Shown: positions 46,372 through 56,900 of the stretch, piece by piece
How positions within the stretch are numbered: position 1 is the first letter of the stretch
Layout: every line of letters begins with the position of its first letter
Source: Dictyobacter aurantiacus
GTDB taxonomy: Bacteria; Chloroflexota; Ktedonobacteria; Ktedonobacterales; Ktedonobacteraceae
NCBI RefSeq assembly: GCF_003967515.1
Contig: NZ_BIFQ01000001.1
Location: 1,116,001 to 1,180,000 of the forward strand
Length of the DNA stretch: 64,000 nucleotides
Reading direction: 5' to 3'
Translations under genes and position numbers: made by a program
The notes under the pieces: model-generated
Databases searched by the model: none
The model's input: only the letters and a program-made list of their open reading frames with translations
What the model was told of the DNA's origin: nothing

Positions 46372-47829
46372 ATGACAGAACTCTATAAGCTCAGCATTTC
46401 TGAAGCTGGCGCGCTCTTACGCCAGCGTAAAATTTCTGCAGTCGAACTGACGCAGGCCCACCTGGATCGTATCCGTGAGGTTGAGCCGAAGGTGAAGGCA
46501 TTCACCCTGGTGACGGATGAGCTGGCTCTGCAGCAGGCACGTGAGGCTGATAAGCGCCTCGCCAGCGGCGAAAATATCCATCCTCTGACCGGCATTCCGC
46601 TGGCCATTAAGGACGTGATCTGCACCAAAGGGATCACTACTACCTGTGGTTCACGCATGCTGGAAAACTTCAAGCCGCCCTTCGATGCCACGGTGATGCA
46701 ACGCCTGAATGCTACCGGCTTCGTTATGGTCGGTAAGACAAACATGGACGAGTTTGCCATGGGTTCGTCAACCGAACATTCGGCCTTTTTCCCAACCCAT
46801 AACCCCTGGGATTTAGAGCGCGCTCCTGGTGGCAGTAGCGGTGGCTCCGCCGCAGCGGTGGCCGCCGGCATGGCGATGGGTTCATACGGTAGCGATACCG
46901 GCGGCTCAATCCGCCAGCCAGGATCGCTCTGTAATCTGGTTGGACTCAAGCCAACCTATGGGCGCGTCTCGCGCTTCGGCCTGGTCGCCTTCGCATCCTC
47001 GTTAGACCAGATTGGTCCCTTCGCGCGCAGTGCTCGTGACGCGGCGATCCTGCTGCAGGCAATCGCTGGCCATGACCAGCGCGATGGCACGAGCTCACCC
47101 GAGCCGGTACAGGACTATGAGGCCGCGCTTTCCGGAAGCATTAAGGGATTGCGCATCGGCGTACCCGAGGAATACTGGGTTGAAGGCACACAGCCCGAGG
47201 TCATTGAGACGACGAAAGCCAACATCGAACGCCTGCGCGAACTGGGTGCCGAGATCAGCCCCGTCTCCTTGCCGCATACCAGATATGGCGTCGCTGCCTA
47301 CTACATTATCGCGCCAGCTGAGGCCAGCTCAAATCTTTCCCGCTACGATGGCGTGAAGTATGGCTATTCCTATCGCGATACCAGCGACATGTGGGAAGCG
47401 ATGGAGAAGACGCGTGAGTATGGCTTCGGAGCCGAGGTAAAGCGCCGCATCATGCTGGGAACATACGCCCTCTCGGCCGGCTACTATGACGCCTATTATA
47501 AGCGCGCCGAAAAAGTGCGTACCCTGATCAAACAGGACTTTGACCGCGCCTTCGAGAAATTTGACGCCCTGGTCAGTCCCGCCTCACCCACTGTGGCCTT
47601 CAAGATTGGTGAGATATCCGATCCCTACCAGATGTACCTGCAAGACGTCTTCACCATACCAGCCAATCTGGCCGGCATCTGTGGCGTCTCCATCCCTGGT
47701 GGCTTCAGCGAAAATCTGCCGATCGGCCTGCAACTGCTCGGCAACGTCTTTAAAGAAGATGTGATCCTGCGCATCGCCGATGCCTTTGAGCAGGTAACCG
47801 ATTATCACACCCAATGGCCCGGTTTATAA
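46372..47829 (+). CDS. gatA: Asp/Glu-tRNA amidotransferase subunit A
   Basis: 485 residues, normal length. Amidase-signature enzyme that frees ammonia from glutamine. Catalytic Lys in IPLAIKDV, the [15 protein letters not shown] loop and cis-Ser/Ser in [11 protein letters not shown] are intact. C-terminal substrate block ([16 protein letters not shown]) present. Followed by a strong terminator. Confidence 0.98.
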   Translation: MTELYKLSISEAGALLRQRKISAVELTQAHLDRIREVEPKVKAFTLVTDELALQQAREADKRLASGENIHPLTGIPLAIKDVICTKGITTTCGSRMLENFKPPFDATVMQRLNATGFVMVGKTNMDEFAMGSSTEHSAFFPTHNPWDLERAPGGSSGGSAAAVAAGMAMGSYGSDTGGSIRQPGSLCNLVGLKPTYGRVSRFGLVAFASSLDQIGPFARSARDAAILLQAIAGHDQRDGTSSPEPVQDYEAALSGSIKGLRIGVPEEYWVEGTQPEVIETTKANIERLRELGAEISPVSLPHTRYGVAAYYIIAPAEASSNLSRYDGVKYGYSYRDTSDMWEAMEKTREYGFGAEVKRRIMLGTYALSAGYYDAYYKRAEKVRTLIKQDFDRAFEKFDALVSPASPTVAFKIGEISDPYQMYLQDVFTIPANLAGICGVSIPGGFSENLPIGLQLLGNVFKEDVILRIADAFEQVTDYHTQWPGL

Positions 47830-47842
47830 ACTGCCCATTCGA

Positions 47843-47896
47843 GCGCTCTGCCCTTCTTCATGGGTCTATGGCAAAGGGCAGGGCGCTTCTTTTCTA
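47843..47896 (+). terminator. Terminator after gatA
   Basis: 13-bp stem with one wobble pair (47843-47855 / 47874-47886), then TTCTTTTCT. Confidence 0.8.
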
Positions 47897-47920
47897 GAAA
47901 AAACGAATAGGTACATTATA

Positions 47921-48895
47921 ATGAAACGCCGTCTTCTTGCACTCTTATTGATATGTATCGCTATATTTCTTCTCATTCTGGTACCTATCCTCGCCTTTAC
48001 CCCGCTTGGGACCGCACTACAGGGTGGCGCACAGTCGACAACTTCACCCACAGCGATACCCCGGCCGCGCTCTTCACCCACCCCAATCCCAACCGCTCAA
48101 CCCGTTCTGACAGCCAGGGGAACAGCCCCCGCGACAGACGCGACGGCCGAGTTGCTGCTTGATGCTGATACCGGCAATGTTCTCTACGAAAAAAATGGGG
48201 AGATGCCGCTCATGATGGCCAGCACCACCAAAATCATGACGGCGCTGATCGCAATTCAGACGGCCGATCTTGAGCGTCCCATACACGTGCATCAGGACGC
48301 GATTGATCGGGTCATCCTCGATGATGGGAGCAGCGCGGGTCTACAGGTAGGGGATGTCGTGCCGCTCAAGGAGATGCTCTACGCGCTAATGCTGCCCTCG
48401 GGCAATGACGCGGCCTACGCGATTGCCGATGAACTGGGCGGAGGCGATCGAGCAGTATTCATCAATCATATGAACCTCTTCGCGCAACGCCTGTACCTGT
48501 ACCAAACCCACTACAGCAGTCCAGATGGACTGACAGGAGACAGCACGACACACTATACGACGGCTTATGACCTGGCCAGGTTGAGTCGCTACGCCATGAG
48601 CATTCCATTGTTCGCCGCCATCGTACATACGCAGACGTATACCGCCCATGTTGGCGGCAGAACACTGGTCTGGACCAATACAAATAAGTTGCTAGGCAAT
48701 TATGCCGGGGCGACCGGCATCAAAACCGGTCATACCTTTGCCGCCGGCTACTGCCTGGTCTTTGCCGCCACCAGCCACCAGCACCACCTGATTGGGGTCC
48801 TGCTCAATAGTCCGGAAGAGACGCAGCGCAACATCGATGCCGCCGCGCTACTGGATTGGGGCTTCCACCTGCCCATGCTACCACCCAGAGAATAA
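47921..48895 (+). CDS. D-alanyl-D-alanine carboxypeptidase (PBP5-like)
   Basis: 324 residues with an N-terminal membrane anchor or signal (~5-28) and a Thr/Pro-rich linker. Penicillin-binding motifs are complete: SxxK (STTK), SxN (SGN) and KTG (KTGHT). Trims the terminal D-Ala of peptidoglycan stem peptides. The PBP5 C-terminal beta domain is missing, so this is a short type. Confidence 0.93.
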   Translation: MKRRLLALLLICIAIFLLILVPILAFTPLGTALQGGAQSTTSPTAIPRPRSSPTPIPTAQPVLTARGTAPATDATAELLLDADTGNVLYEKNGEMPLMMASTTKIMTALIAIQTADLERPIHVHQDAIDRVILDDGSSAGLQVGDVVPLKEMLYALMLPSGNDAAYAIADELGGGDRAVFINHMNLFAQRLYLYQTHYSSPDGLTGDSTTHYTTAYDLARLSRYAMSIPLFAAIVHTQTYTAHVGGRTLVWTNTNKLLGNYAGATGIKTGHTFAAGYCLVFAATSHQHHLIGVLLNSPEETQRNIDAAALLDWGFHLPMLPPRE

Positions 48896-48900
48896 CATAC

Positions 48901-48938
48901 ACGGAGGGCAACCAGATAGCTACCTGATTGCCCTCCGT
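48901..48938. terminator. Bidirectional terminator between convergent genes
   Basis: ACGGAGGGCAA / TTGCCCTCCGT arms around an imperfect inner stem, in the 55-bp gap between the carboxypeptidase and the TIM-barrel gene. Confidence 0.75.
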
Positions 48939-48950
48939 CGTCGTACAGCC

Positions 48951-49949
48951 TTATTTTTTGCTGAAGGCGGCATCGAAGGCCACGTTGGAGGGCGCAAAGT
49001 CGGAGCGGCGCACAAAGGCCAGCGCGTCCTGCGCTCCATACTCGCGATCCATACCAGAATCTTCCCATTCGATTGAGAGGGGACCCTGATAACCAATGCG
49101 GTTCAAGGTGCGAATGATCGACTCAAAATCAACGTCACCATGTCCCGGCGAGACAAAGTCCCAACCGCGCTCAGCCTCACCGAAGTTGAGATGAGAGGCC
49201 AGAATACTGCGGCGCCCGTTGAGATGGCGCTTGGAATCTTTCACGTGCACATGATAGATGCGATCCGCGAACTCAGCCAGGAAAGCTGCCGAGTCCAGGA
49301 ACTGAGGCACCAGGTGGCTGGGGTCGAAATTGATACCAAAGCCGGGGCGATTATTGATCGCATCCAGTGTCTTACGCGTGGTCACAAAATCATAGGCGAT
49401 CTCGGTCGGATGGACCTCTAACGCGAATTTGACACCCTCCTGGTCGAAGACGTCGATGATTGGATTCCAGCGATCAGCGAAATCCGCATAGCCGCGCTCA
49501 ATCTGAGCAAAATCATTGGGTGGGAAAGAATAGAGCATATGCCAGACGCTTGATCCGGTAAAACCGGTGACGCGGTCAACACCAAATTTAGCGGCGGCGC
49601 GCGCGATATCTTTCATGCGCTCGGCGGCACGTTTGCGCACACCTTCAGGTTCGCCATCACCCCATACCTCTTTGGGCAGAATGTTCTGGTGCCGTGGATC
49701 AATCGGATCGCAGGTCGCCTGGCCAATCAGATGAGCACCAACGGCATACACCTTCAGGTTGTATTTGTCTAAAATAGCGCGCAACGACTCGGCATAACCA
49801 GGCTCGTTGAGGATACGAACTTCGTCAAAATGCTGGCCCGAGGTCGCCAATTCCAGACCATCAAAGCCCCAGCGGCTCACTTTGGCGGCTAATTCCTCCA
49901 GGGGCAGGTCACCCCATTGACCAGTAAAAAGTGTGACAGGTCGTGCCAT
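48951..49949 (-). CDS. Sugar phosphate isomerase/epimerase-like TIM-barrel protein
   Basis: 332 residues from ATG 49949, with AAGGGGG five bases ahead (ATG 49973 lacks a site). AP endonuclease 2/xylose isomerase-like barrel: GFDGLELAT, FALEVHPTE, INFDPSHL, YHVHVKDSK and PLSIEWED supply the metal-binding Glu/His/Asp set. Probably an epimerase/isomerase or inosose dehydratase-like enzyme; substrate not assignable. Confidence 0.88.
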   Translation of the reverse strand: MARPVTLFTGQWGDLPLEELAAKVSRWGFDGLELATSGQHFDEVRILNEPGYAESLRAILDKYNLKVYAVGAHLIGQATCDPIDPRHQNILPKEVWGDGEPEGVRKRAAERMKDIARAAAKFGVDRVTGFTGSSVWHMLYSFPPNDFAQIERGYADFADRWNPIIDVFDQEGVKFALEVHPTEIAYDFVTTRKTLDAINNRPGFGINFDPSHLVPQFLDSAAFLAEFADRIYHVHVKDSKRHLNGRRSILASHLNFGEAERGWDFVSPGHGDVDFESIIRTLNRIGYQGPLSIEWEDSGMDREYGAQDALAFVRRSDFAPSNVAFDAAFSKK

Positions 49950-50223
49950 TACGTCCCCCTTACAAGTTTTCATTAAGCGCCCGATCGATCAGGCTGCATA
50001 TACGCTCTCAAAGCGGCCGCACTGCTCACCGGGCAACTACACCATTGTTCGTACTTGAGTATACCACATGCACCTGAACACGTCTGACTGCCAGGAAGTT
50101 GTATCTACAGTGACTGGTGGCCCATTTTCAGGTCAAGATTGGTAGGCTACTAGTAAGGTTGCTATAAACATGATAAAATAACCACACTTACAAGTATCAT
50201 ATATTTTGAATAGAGTATGCTGC

Positions 50224-51480
50224 ATGCGTTACGCGATCTTTACCGATATTCACGCGAACTTAGAAGCACTAGAAGCAGTGCTCGCGAAACTTGATGAATT
50301 AGCTCAAGAGGAACCCATTGATGAGCTCTGGTTTCTAGGAGACCTGGTCGGCTATGGGCCCAATCCTAATGAGTGCATCAAGAAATTGCGCGAACGCACT
50401 GACGTTATTATTGCTGGCAATCACGACTGGGCTGCAGTTGGCAAGCTGGATCTCGATGATTTCAGCGAGGCTGCACGCATCTCTGCCGAATGGACGGCTA
50501 CCCAGCTTACGGAAGAGAATCGCGCGTTCCTGGCCAATCTACCGGAACGGATCCAGAAGGGTGAATGCCTGCTGGTACACGGCAGTCCTTACGGGCCACT
50601 CTGGGAATACCTGACGTCAGAAGTGCTGGCTGAAAGAAGCTTTCAGCACTTCAATAGTCGTTACTGCTTTGTGGGGCACACTCACGTGCCGGTCATTTTT
50701 CAACAACCGGATACCCTGTCCAACACCCCGACCAGCCCATTAGCAAATGGTGAGGTAATGGGGAGCCTGGCTGATGAGGAAACGGCAGCGCTGGAAGCGG
50801 TTGATGGGGCATCTCCTTCCAACATATCAGAGAAACAACGGGACAATGAGGCAACCACCGTAGGGGCTACGCGGCAACAATCCCAGACCACGCAGTCGGC
50901 CGATAAAACCGAGAGCGCCCATACCGAAACAGAGCAGATTCAAAACCTGGTCGCCGACGCGGCCGACGCCATAGCGGATCTGCAGCATCAGATTGCCGAC
51001 GATGCTCCCGAAGCCAATCCAGAGACTCCTTCTGAATTAAAAGAGATCATCACCAACCAGGAAGCCAATGAGGATGCAGATGATGATGAGGCGCTGGATA
51101 GCGAAGAGGATGGAGCAGAAACAGATGACGAGTATTCCTCTGAAGAGGCTATCCAGGATGCTGAAGACCTCATTAACCAGGAAATTGAAGAGCTCTTAAC
51201 CCTGCTGGGACTCAGCCAGAGCATGATTGAGGTTACGAATGAGATGCTGGTGCCTCCGGAAGGTTCGTGGCAGGCACCCGAAAACTATCGGGCCATTGTC
51301 AATCCCGGCGGCGTTGGTCAACCACGCGATGGTGATCCGCGCGCGGCCTTCATGATCTATGATACCAATGGTGGCTTCACTTTTTATCGCATATCCTATT
51401 CATTTGAGAAAACGCAAGAAAAGATTGAGAAAGCGAAACTACCGCAATACCTGGCTACACGCCTTGCTTACGGTCGCTAA
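50224..51480 (+). CDS. MJ0936/YfcE-like metallophosphoesterase with a large acidic insertion
   Basis: 418 residues from ATG 50224 (an upstream TTG at 50206 is less likely). Metal-site motifs: FTDIHAN, GDLVGYGPNP, GNHD, HGSP, GHTHVP, all in the first ~155 residues. The rest of the fold (VNPGGVGQPRDGDP, then FYRISY) resumes only after ~345. Between them lie ~185 residues rich in Asp, Glu, Ser, Thr and Gln that look disordered. Family members hydrolyse phosphodiesters or phosphoesters. 12 bp before pth. Confidence 0.87.
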   Translation: MRYAIFTDIHANLEALEAVLAKLDELAQEEPIDELWFLGDLVGYGPNPNECIKKLRERTDVIIAGNHDWAAVGKLDLDDFSEAARISAEWTATQLTEENRAFLANLPERIQKGECLLVHGSPYGPLWEYLTSEVLAERSFQHFNSRYCFVGHTHVPVIFQQPDTLSNTPTSPLANGEVMGSLADEETAALEAVDGASPSNISEKQRDNEATTVGATRQQSQTTQSADKTESAHTETEQIQNLVADAADAIADLQHQIADDAPEANPETPSELKEIITNQEANEDADDDEALDSEEDGAETDDEYSSEEAIQDAEDLINQEIEELLTLLGLSQSMIEVTNEMLVPPEGSWQAPENYRAIVNPGGVGQPRDGDPRAAFMIYDTNGGFTFYRISYSFEKTQEKIEKAKLPQYLATRLAYGR

Positions 51481-51492
51481 TCAGGAATTCCA

Positions 51493-52203
51493 ATGAAATT
51501 AATTATTGGCCTGGGCAATCCGGGCTCTCAATATGAAAAAACACGCCACAACGTGGGCTTCCATGTTGTGGATTTGCTTGCGCATACCTATGCATTCCGC
51601 TGGGAACGACGTGGTCGGGCCGTGATCGCCAGCGGCACCATTGGGCATGAAAAGGTGGTGCTCGTAAAGCCAACCACCTATATGAACAATAGTGGAGAGG
51701 CCGTTGGTGAACTGGTACGCTGGTTTAAGATCGCGCCCGAAGATATCCTGGTCATCTATGATGAGCTCGATCTACCTATAGGCCATATCCGTCTGCGCGC
51801 CCGTGGTAGCTCTGGCGGACACAATGGGATCAATAGCTTGATCAGCCACCTGCATACCAACGAATTTCCGCGCCTGCGTGTTGGCATCGGTCGACCCGCC
51901 AATAAGCATATCGATACGATCAATCATGTACTGGGCGTTCCGGCAAGCTCCGAGCAGATCGAGCTAGAGATCGCCGAAAGCAAAGCAGCCGAGGCGGTAC
52001 CTCTCTACCTGGAAAAAGGGCTGGACGCCGCCATGAATATCATCAACGTAGATCCCGAAGCGCAACGCAAGGCCGAAGAGAAACGCCGCCTCAAACAGGA
52101 GCGCCGCGAACAAGAAAAGAAGCGCAAAGAAGAAGAGTTTGCGCGGCAGGCTGGCGCCCAGGCGGGTCTCCCTCCTACAAATAATCAACCCACATCAAAC
52201 TGA
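51493..52203 (+). CDS. pth: Peptidyl-tRNA hydrolase with charged C-terminal tail
   Basis: 236 residues. Recycles peptidyl-tRNA dropped from ribosomes. GLGNPGSQYEKTRHNVGF holds the catalytic His and Asn; PTTYMNNSG and the DELDLPIG Asp are present. Residues ~190-236 form an Arg/Lys/Glu-rich tail (KRRLKQERREQEKKRKEEE), absent from standard ~190-residue Pth. CAGGA precedes the ATG. Followed by a palindromic element. Confidence 0.95.
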   Translation: MKLIIGLGNPGSQYEKTRHNVGFHVVDLLAHTYAFRWERRGRAVIASGTIGHEKVVLVKPTTYMNNSGEAVGELVRWFKIAPEDILVIYDELDLPIGHIRLRARGSSGGHNGINSLISHLHTNEFPRLRVGIGRPANKHIDTINHVLGVPASSEQIELEIAESKAAEAVPLYLEKGLDAAMNIINVDPEAQRKAEEKRRLKQERREQEKKRKEEEFARQAGAQAGLPPTNNQPTSN

Positions 52204-52204
52204 C

Positions 52205-52345
52205 TGGCGCCCCTGAGGGCGTTGCCTGGGGCGCTACGCGCCCCATATTTTATTTAGGGTTCCTACAAAATAGGTGCCAAGGGCACCTATTTTGTAGGAA
52301 CCCTAAATAAAATATGTTTGAGCGCTGTAGGCGCGTAGAGTCAGG
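52205..52345. repeat. Palindromic element locus 3, 35-bp hairpin P5
   Basis: P5: perfect 35-bp arms (52244-52278 and 52282-52316) with loop AAG, A/T-rich at the base, GC-rich at the tip. Beside it is a 7-bp GC hairpin GGGGCGC-TAC-GCGCCCC (52228-52244). The outer flanks GGCGCCCCTGAG and GTCAGGGGCC are imperfect inverted copies. Lies directly after pth. Confidence 0.85.
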
Positions 52346-52462
52346 GGCCAAAGGCACAAATGCCGGCGGCGCGCATGCATACATACTCTTGCACAGCATG
52401 CAAGGATGAACTACAATTGAACGGAAGTTCTTGCCGAACTCTTGCTGGTAGATGGAGAAAAA

Positions 52463-53434
52463 ATGTATCATCCAAGCACACGCTTGCTAACCATCCTGGA
52501 CCTCTTGCAGATGCATCCCTATTTAAGTGGAGAAGACCTGGCCCGGCGCCTGGAAGTTGAGCCGAGGACGGTACGGCGCTACATCGGAATGCTTCAGGAT
52601 ATGGGGATGCCAATAGAGGGGAGCCGGGGACCTGGTGGGGGCTATCGCTTACGTCCGGGATTTAAATTGCCGCCCCTTTTGTTTACAGAAGAAGAGGCTA
52701 CCGCAGTCATGCTAGGGCTGCTGGGAACATCCTGGCTAGAAATCGATCTCTCGGCAATGGCAGTAGAAGGTGCGCTGGCCAAGGTATATCGCATACTACC
52801 GGCGAAAGGTCGTGAGCGTCTGCAAGCTATCTCAACCAATATGATGCTTTCTCCTCAACAAAAGGATACGCGCCCCGACTCCTCGCTACTGGTTCGTCTG
52901 AGCGAAGCGGCGCACGCCCATCGACGTGTAACGATAGCCTATAGCTCACACCACAATCAGGCCAGCACACGCATGATCGAACCCTATGGCATCGCGGGAT
53001 GGAAAGGGCACTGGTACGTGGTGGGCTACTGCATGCTGCGTCAGGCGTATCGCATGTTTCGGCTGGATCGCATCCACCAGGTAGAGATCCATGAAGAAAC
53101 ATTTGTGCCCGATAAAGATTTCGATTACCAGGACTACATCCTGAAACACCTGGTTACGGTCCCCCTCAGGTGGCTGATCGAGGTAGAATTTCAGGAAGAG
53201 TTTCATCTGGTACAACATAAAATTCCTTCGGCGCATGGCAAGTTGACGCTCACCCCAACCGGAGTACTCTTTCAAACCCATCACGTCGACCTGCCATCGA
53301 TGGCTCGCTACCTGATGAATCTCAACATTCCATTTGTAATCCACCAGCCGCCCGAGCTACGCACCGCCCTGCTCGAGCTGGCCCAGGAGATGGTGCGCAT
53401 CGCACGTGCTGGCTTCGATACTCATGCAGAATGA
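52463..53434 (+). CDS. HTH-WYL transcriptional regulator
   Basis: 323 residues from ATG 52463 (GGAG five bases ahead). N-terminal winged helix (LSGEDLARRLEVEPRTVRRYI), the usual wing (GGYRLRPGFKLPP), then a WYL domain (WKGHWYVVGYCML, YRMFRLDRI) and a C-terminal WCX-like extension. WYL domains sense ligands, often nucleic acids or nucleotides. Target genes unknown; palindromic elements lie on both sides. Confidence 0.93.
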   Translation: MYHPSTRLLTILDLLQMHPYLSGEDLARRLEVEPRTVRRYIGMLQDMGMPIEGSRGPGGGYRLRPGFKLPPLLFTEEEATAVMLGLLGTSWLEIDLSAMAVEGALAKVYRILPAKGRERLQAISTNMMLSPQQKDTRPDSSLLVRLSEAAHAHRRVTIAYSSHHNQASTRMIEPYGIAGWKGHWYVVGYCMLRQAYRMFRLDRIHQVEIHEETFVPDKDFDYQDYILKHLVTVPLRWLIEVEFQEEFHLVQHKIPSAHGKLTLTPTGVLFQTHHVDLPSMARYLMNLNIPFVIHQPPELRTALLELAQEMVRIARAGFDTHAE

Positions 53435-53459
53435 GTCTGACTTTGTCACCCTGGTGGCC

Positions 53460-53745
53460 CGTGATAACCGCACCCGCGCGTCCACTGCGCAGACGCACTG
53501 GTTGTATATTGGTGCCTGGGGTGCGTATTCGCGCACCCCAGGCACCAATATACAATGGGCTCGTGAGCGCCGCAGGTGCGAAACCTCATACAGACTGTGG
53601 GCGATGAGCATGGGTGTCAGACACATTCGCAGAGCATATCTGACACCCATGCTCATCGCCTATGGATTGCATGCGTTTTCGCACCTGCGGTGCCCAGCGG
53701 CCGCGTAGCGGACGCGTGTGCTGGGACGCTCATGTACCCCGGTAA
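53460..53745. repeat. Palindromic element locus 4 (hairpins P7 and P8)
   Basis: P7: 24-bp perfect arms 53502-53525 / 53532-53555; its tip, read on the minus strand, is GTGCGCGAATACGCAC, one base from P1. P8: 22-bp perfect arms 53600-53621 / 53639-53660 with a 17-nt loop. Around P8 the motif GAGCGCCGCAGGTGCGAAAC (53565-53584) recurs inverted at 53675-53695. The ends resemble locus 1: CACTGCGCAGACGCACTGG before P7 and GACGCTCATGTACCCC at the right end. Confidence 0.88.
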
Positions 53746-53923
53746 GGTAAAGCTCACACTCGCAACAGAGACAACTTCAAAAGCGTTTGCTGAAATTTAT
53801 ACTATAATGTTTGAAATCGTTCTGTGATAAGACAAAAGAGGCAAATTGTACCGCTCTGTCTAGACGAGAGCCCGGGTAGTACGGTATGATAACTAAAGTA
53901 TGGAACAAGGGCACGGCAAACGA

Positions 53924-53953
53924 CACCCCCCACGGCAGGCACGGAGGGGGTGC
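53924..53953 (+). other. GC-rich stem-loop in the mfd leader
   Basis: CACCCCC and GGGGGTG pair around a short GC interior, 31 bp ahead of the chosen mfd start. Could modulate expression. It argues against translation starting upstream of it. Confidence 0.45.
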
Positions 53954-53983
53954 TGTTTGTACTGTCTAGTGCTGGAGGTCGAA

Positions 53984-56900
53984 TTGACATTACAGGGTTT
54001 ATTAACACTGCTGATACAACGGCCAGAGTTTCGCCGTTTACAAGAAAAAATACAACATGCTGAGGGGATTCCTGCGCTCACCGGCATCACCGAGGCCGCA
54101 CGTCCCTATATCGCCGCCAGCCTGGCGCGTGCGTTAAAGCAGCCCATGCTGATTGTTGCCAGCGATGAGGTAGAGGCAACTCAAATGACCGAGGTACTCA
54201 AAGCCTTCGTTCCTAATCCCAGCGATGTCTTTTGCCTACCAGATCGCAATGCTCTTCCCTACGAGCGCTTGATTGGTGACGCCCTGACCACTCAGCGCCG
54301 TATGCAGGCGTTGATTGCCATGGTTGAACGGGAGCGTACCCCTGTTGTTATCTGCTCGGCGCGTGCGCTTACCCAGCCGGTGATTCCGCCCCAGGAGCTC
54401 TCGGCATCCTTGTTCCGCTTACAGACGGAACAAGAAACAGATCTCAATATGCTGATCGAGCACCTCTATAACCTTGGCTATGAACCTGTCGCAGAGGTAG
54501 AGGAAACGGGCCAGTTTAGCCATCGTGGCGGTATCATCGACCTGTTTCCACCAACGCTCCCACGACCGGTGCGCGTCGAGTTCTTTGGCGACGAAATTGA
54601 ATCGATCCGTACTTTTGACCAGGAGACACAGCGCTCCCTGAATGCTATTGAGTCGTGTATTGTTGGACCTGCGCGCGAGGCGCTTCCCGGTCGAGGAGCC
54701 ATAGCGGCTAAAGAACTATCCCAGTTGGATAGTCGCACACTACACAAAGATGCTGAAGAACGCTGGAAACATGACATTGAATTGCTTGCCCAGCAGCGCT
54801 CGTTTGAGGATATCGCCTTCTATCTGCCCTACCTGCATAGCCCGGCCAGTGTGCTGGATTACCTGCCATCCAATGGCCTGCTGATTATAGATAATCCGGC
54901 CAGTGTGCAAAATCATATCCAGGAACTGGATCTGCAGGCGCAGGACATAAAAGAGCAACATGAGAAAGAACACGAGAATCCAGTTCGTCTGCGCACCGCC
55001 TGCCTGGAATGGAAACAGTTGGAGCCACAGATTCAGCAGCGGCGTCAACTACGTTTTGCCGACATTCTCTCGACCGCTGAGAGTGAATTTGATATGCGCC
55101 AGCAGGGTGGAACGGAAAATTTAATTCCCCCGTGCAGCAGCGCCAATTCATATGGCGGCCGCCTGCGGGCATTTGTGCAGGACTGCCGTAAAGCGCTGGA
55201 TAACCGCGATCGCGTGATCATTGTAACCATGCAGGCGCGACGCATGGCCGAGGTACTCAGCGATGAAAGCATTCTACACGATCAAACCATTGAGGTCAGC
55301 CCTGGCACCAATATCAATCAATTGCCAGAAGCCGGCACGCTAACACTGATCCAGGGACAACTTACCGAGGGCTGGCAATCACGCTCATTGGCGCTCTATA
55401 TCTATACCGATACAGAGATCTTTGGCTGGTCGAAACGGCGCAATGTCCAGCGCCGCAAACCGGTCACGCCAGCCTCGTTCCTGGCTGAGGTCAATCCCGG
55501 CGACTATGTTGTTCACCAGGAACACGGTATCGGACGCTTCGAAGGACTGGTAAAGATGAATCTCACCAGCGTCGAGCGCGAGTATCTTTTAATCCATTAT
55601 GCAGGAACGGACAAGCTGTACATTCCAACCGATCAACTCGACCGCATTACACGCTACATAGGGATGGGAGATGCGGTTCCCGCTTTGAGCAAGCTAGGCA
55701 CCACCGAATGGACGCGTGCGAAATCCAAAGTGAAAGAGAATGTGCAGGATGTCGCCCGTGAACTGCTGCGCCTCTATAGCGTGCGCGAAGCGGCACAGGG
55801 ACATGCCTTTCCACCAGATTCGGAACAGCCATGGCTACAAGAACTGGAGGACGCCTTCCCCTACCAGGAAACACCTGATCAACAGCGAGCAATCGATGAG
55901 GTCAAGGCGGATATGGAGCTGCCACGGCCCATGGATCGGCTGGTCTGCGGCGATGTAGGCTACGGCAAAACGGAGGTCGCGCTCCGAGCCGCCTTCAAGT
56001 GCGTACTCGATCAGCGCCAGGTCGCCATCCTGGTTCCTACCACAGTCCTGGCCCTACAACACTACAACAACTTTAAGGAACGCCTCAAAGCCTATCCTGT
56101 TCGCGTTGAGCTGCTCAGCCGCTTCCGGTCCGAAAAGGAGCAAAAGCAGATCCTGGAAGATCTGGCCATGGGGAAAGTAGACATTATCATCGGCACCCAT
56201 CGCCTGCTGCAAAAAGACGTGGTCTTCTTGAATCTGGGCCTACTTGTCGTCGACGAAGAACAACGCTTCGGCGTCATCCATAAAGAGCGCCTGAAACAAC
56301 TGCGGGCGGAGATCGACGTCCTAACAATGACTGCCACGCCTATTCCACGTACGCTGCATATGTCGCTGGTCAATCTACGTGACATGAGCATCATTGAGAC
56401 GCCGCCGCAGGAGCGCCTGCCCATTCGCACGACGATTCGCGAGTATGACGATGCGCTGATACGAGAGGCCATTCTGCGCGAGATCGACCGGGGCGGCCAG
56501 GTCTTCTTCGTGCATAATCGCGTCCAGGGCATCCAGGTGCTGGCCCAGAAATTGCAACGCCTGATTCCGGAAGCTCGTATCATCGTTGGCCATGGGCAGA
56601 TGAATGAAGAACAGCTTGAACGTGTCATGGTTGGCTTCTCCAATGGAGATTACGACGTACTGATCTCCACGACGATCATTGAAAATGGACTGGACATTCC
56701 AAATGCCAATACAATTATCGTCAATAATGCCGCTTTCTTCGGCCTCTCACAACTCTATCAGTTACGTGGACGCGTGGGACGTGCTACGCAACAGGCCTAT
56801 GCCTACTTCTTCTATGGCAAAAATGCCAGGCTGACACCGGTACAGGAAAAACGGTTGCGCGCCATCTTCGAGGCAACCGAGTTAGGAGCCGGATTCCGCA

